Assembly: GCA_003486645.1 (NCBI GenBank)
Contig: DNGI01000270.1
Span: 5,682-20,412, forward strand
Length of the DNA: 14,731 bases
Direction: 5' to 3'
Source: Cyanobacteria bacterium UBA11370
GTDB lineage: Bacteria > Cyanobacteriota > Cyanobacteriia > Cyanobacteriales > Coleofasciculaceae
A model generated the notes under the pieces. That model was not told the origin of the DNA and ran no database searches. It worked only from the letters and a program-made list of their open reading frames with translations. Positions 13,549 to 14,731 of this stretch are shown here, in pieces. The translations under genes were made by a program, and so were the position numbers. Positions within the stretch are counted from its first letter, which is position 1; each line of letters begins with the position of its first letter.

Positions 13549-14565
13549 TTAAGGCATTTGCAAAACAACTCGAAAACGAGCTTTATTAGTCATCATGCGA
13601 TCATAAGCTTCAGTAACCCGTTCAAGAGGGAACGTTTCAATCATGGGACGGATACCTTTAAGCGTACTAAAATTCAAGGTATCTTCTGAATCTTTTGCCT
13701 GACCACTCGGCCAACCCCGCACGGTTTTCCGAGCCATAATAAGCTGTATGGGAGACACTTCAATCACTCCATCCGCTGCCGCTACTATTAACAATGTACC
13801 ATTAACTCCTAAACCATCCACTAAGCTAGAAATAGCATTATTATTAGGAGCAGTAGCGAGGATGACACTAGCACCACCCATAGTTGTAAGTGCTTCCGCT
13901 GGATTAATACTTTCCGTATCAATATAGAATTCAGCACCTAATTCTCGCGCTAAATCTTCCTTATCTTTCCCCCGTGAAATCGCTACAGTTTTAAACCCCA
14001 ACTTGCTAGCAAATTGGATACCCAAATGTCCTAAACCCCCGACTCCTTGAACCGCTACCAAGTCACCGCCTCGCGCCCCAGAATTTCGTAAAGCGTTGTA
14101 TGTTGTAATTCCAGCACACAGTAATGGTGCAGCTTCCAGTGAATTCAAATCATCAGGAATGCGGGCTAAAGCTTGGCTGGGAATTATTGCATATTCACCA
14201 TAACCGCCATCAAAATTTGCTCCAGTAACTAACGCATTTTTGCAGGTAATAAAGTCACCTCTACGACAAGGATCACATTTAAAACAATGTCCACCATGCC
14301 AACCCACACCAACGCGATCGCCTACTTTCCAATCTGTAACTCCCTCACCCACTTTATCAATGTAACCCGCAATTTCATGACCCGGAACTCGTGGATACTG
14401 AAGTCCTGCTAAAAACCCTTCTTTAACAAAGGCATCACTGTGACAAATTCCACAAGCTTCTACTTTCACTCTCACTTGATTTGCTGGTGGTTCAGGAATT
14501 TCGCGTTCAACTAATTCAAATTCTCCACCCGGTCGGCTAACTTGAGCAACTTTCATTAAAGGCAT
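13549..14565 (-). CDS. Zinc-dependent alcohol dehydrogenase (MDR family)
   Basis: Medium-chain NAD(P)-dependent alcohol dehydrogenase of 338 residues. Catalytic zinc ligands are Cys41, His63 and Cys150 (with CGICHSD and PGHEIAG). Structural zinc ligands are Cys94, Cys97, Cys100 and Cys108. The Rossmann glycine motif GVGGLG is at 174-179. The residue pattern AISRGK after the second strand suggests NADP(H) preference (inference). The start at 14565 has AGGA about 9 nt upstream. Met4 is a possible alternative start. It lies 16 bp after the stop of the Old Yellow Enzyme fragment on the same strand, suggesting a former operon of redox enzymes. It probably reduces aldehydes or oxidises primary alcohols. 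Confidence 0.9.
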   Translation of the reverse strand: MPLMKVAQVSRPGGEFELVEREIPEPPANQVRVKVEACGICHSDAFVKEGFLAGLQYPRVPGHEIAGYIDKVGEGVTDWKVGDRVGVGWHGGHCFKCDPCRRGDFITCKNALVTGANFDGGYGEYAIIPSQALARIPDDLNSLEAAPLLCAGITTYNALRNSGARGGDLVAVQGVGGLGHLGIQFASKLGFKTVAISRGKDKEDLARELGAEFYIDTESINPAEALTTMGGASVILATAPNNNAISSLVDGLGVNGTLLIVAAADGVIEVSPIQLIMARKTVRGWPSGQAKDSEDTLNFSTLKGIRPMIETFPLERVTEAYDRMMTNKARFRVVLQMP

Positions 14566-14579
14566 GATTATTATCCTAT

Positions 14580-14691
14580 AGTTTCTAATGGATTTTGGAT
14601 GGAAGGATCAGCGATCGCACCCACTGCGACTGTAGCAATATTTGCTTCTTTGCGAATCGCTTCTGCAAAAGGCACTTGCAGGACTTACGCA
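14580..14691 (-). pseudogene. Remnant of an Old Yellow Enzyme-like (NamA/YqjM) NADPH dehydrogenase gene
   Basis: On the minus strand the frame reads VLQVPFAEAIRKEANIATVAVGAI, then ADPSIQNPLETIG and two stops. QVPFAEAIRKEA.IAT.AVG is the conserved segment near the C-terminus of YqjM-type enzymes. The family normally continues for another 60 or so residues with an ADLV/GRE-L-RDP motif that is missing. The frame is closed upstream by a TAA just before VLQV, within repeat-like DNA. Both ends are therefore truncated and this is a fragment, not a gene. Confidence 0.6.
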
Positions 14692-14731
14692 AGTGTCACA
14701 ATAAAATCAACTTGTAGGGTGCGTCAGACCA
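14673..14731. repeat. Repeat-like sequence at the window end
   Basis: CAGGACTTACGCAAGTG, followed by GTAGGGTGCGTCAGAC, resembles dispersed cyanobacterial repeats that I recall around MITE and IS ends. CACTTGC (14673-14679) and GCAAGTG (14689-14695) also form a 7-bp dyad. The element continues beyond the window, so its nature cannot be settled. It marks where the Old Yellow Enzyme homology stops. Confidence 0.4.

Overview
The window is a carbon-concentrating-mechanism (CCM) island from a beta-cyanobacterium. The evidence is a beta-carboxysome gene set in the order ccmK2-ccmK1-ccmL-ccmM-ccmN-ccmO, an NdhF of the CO2-uptake type, a CmpR-type LysR regulator, and ten HIP1 octamers (GCGATCGC, at 1032, 3663, 3901, 4024, 6981, 8854, 12467, 12758, 14314 and 14611). 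Abundant heptanucleotide tandem repeats (CAACAAC and CCCCACT types) suggest a filamentous, repeat-rich lineage such as Coleofasciculus, Microcoleus or Moorena relatives. That genus-level guess is inference only.

Left part (1-2714): ndhF on the minus strand, most likely ndhF4 of the constitutive CO2-hydrating NDH-1 complex. Its expected partners ndhD4 and cupB/chpX would lie left of the window. A divergent intergenic region of about 750 bp separates it from ccmK2. It holds candidate promoters in both directions, a perfect 14-bp inverted repeat spaced 145 bp apart, a pyrimidine tract and a possible LysR site.

Centre (2715-7714): six plus-strand genes for the beta-carboxysome. CcmK2, CcmK1 and CcmO are shell hexamer/trimer proteins and CcmL is the vertex pentamer. 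CcmM is an intact gamma-carbonic anhydrase fused to three Rubisco-small-subunit-like repeats that gather Rubisco. CcmN bridges CcmM to the shell through a C-terminal encapsulation peptide. The spacers between ccmL, ccmM, ccmN and ccmO contain T/G-rich and A/C-rich arms that can pair with one another, and the A/C-rich type recurs after ccmO. The one between ccmM and ccmN is more than 200 bp long. Several raw open frames run back through these repeats and give false N-terminal extensions; the starts chosen here exclude them.

Region 7715-8160 has a 12-bp tandem repeat and a 104-bp nested inverted-repeat element, then the promoter of the CmpR-type regulator (8161-9174). This regulator plausibly controls inorganic-carbon genes. 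CO2 taken up by NDH-1 becomes bicarbonate, which CcmM (or another carbonic anhydrase) dehydrates inside the shell built by CcmK, CcmL and CcmO. So the left half of the window is one functional module.

Right part (9223-14731): genes with no evident CCM role, all on the minus strand except the tRNA. They are a tightly spaced HD-domain phosphohydrolase and oligopeptide-type ABC permease pair, tRNA-Gly(CCC) on the plus strand, an unrecognised conserved-looking protein with a possible amidotransferase-like fold, a short-chain dehydrogenase, a zinc alcohol dehydrogenase, and a short fragment resembling the C-terminal part of an Old Yellow Enzyme, cut off next to repeat-like sequence at the window end.
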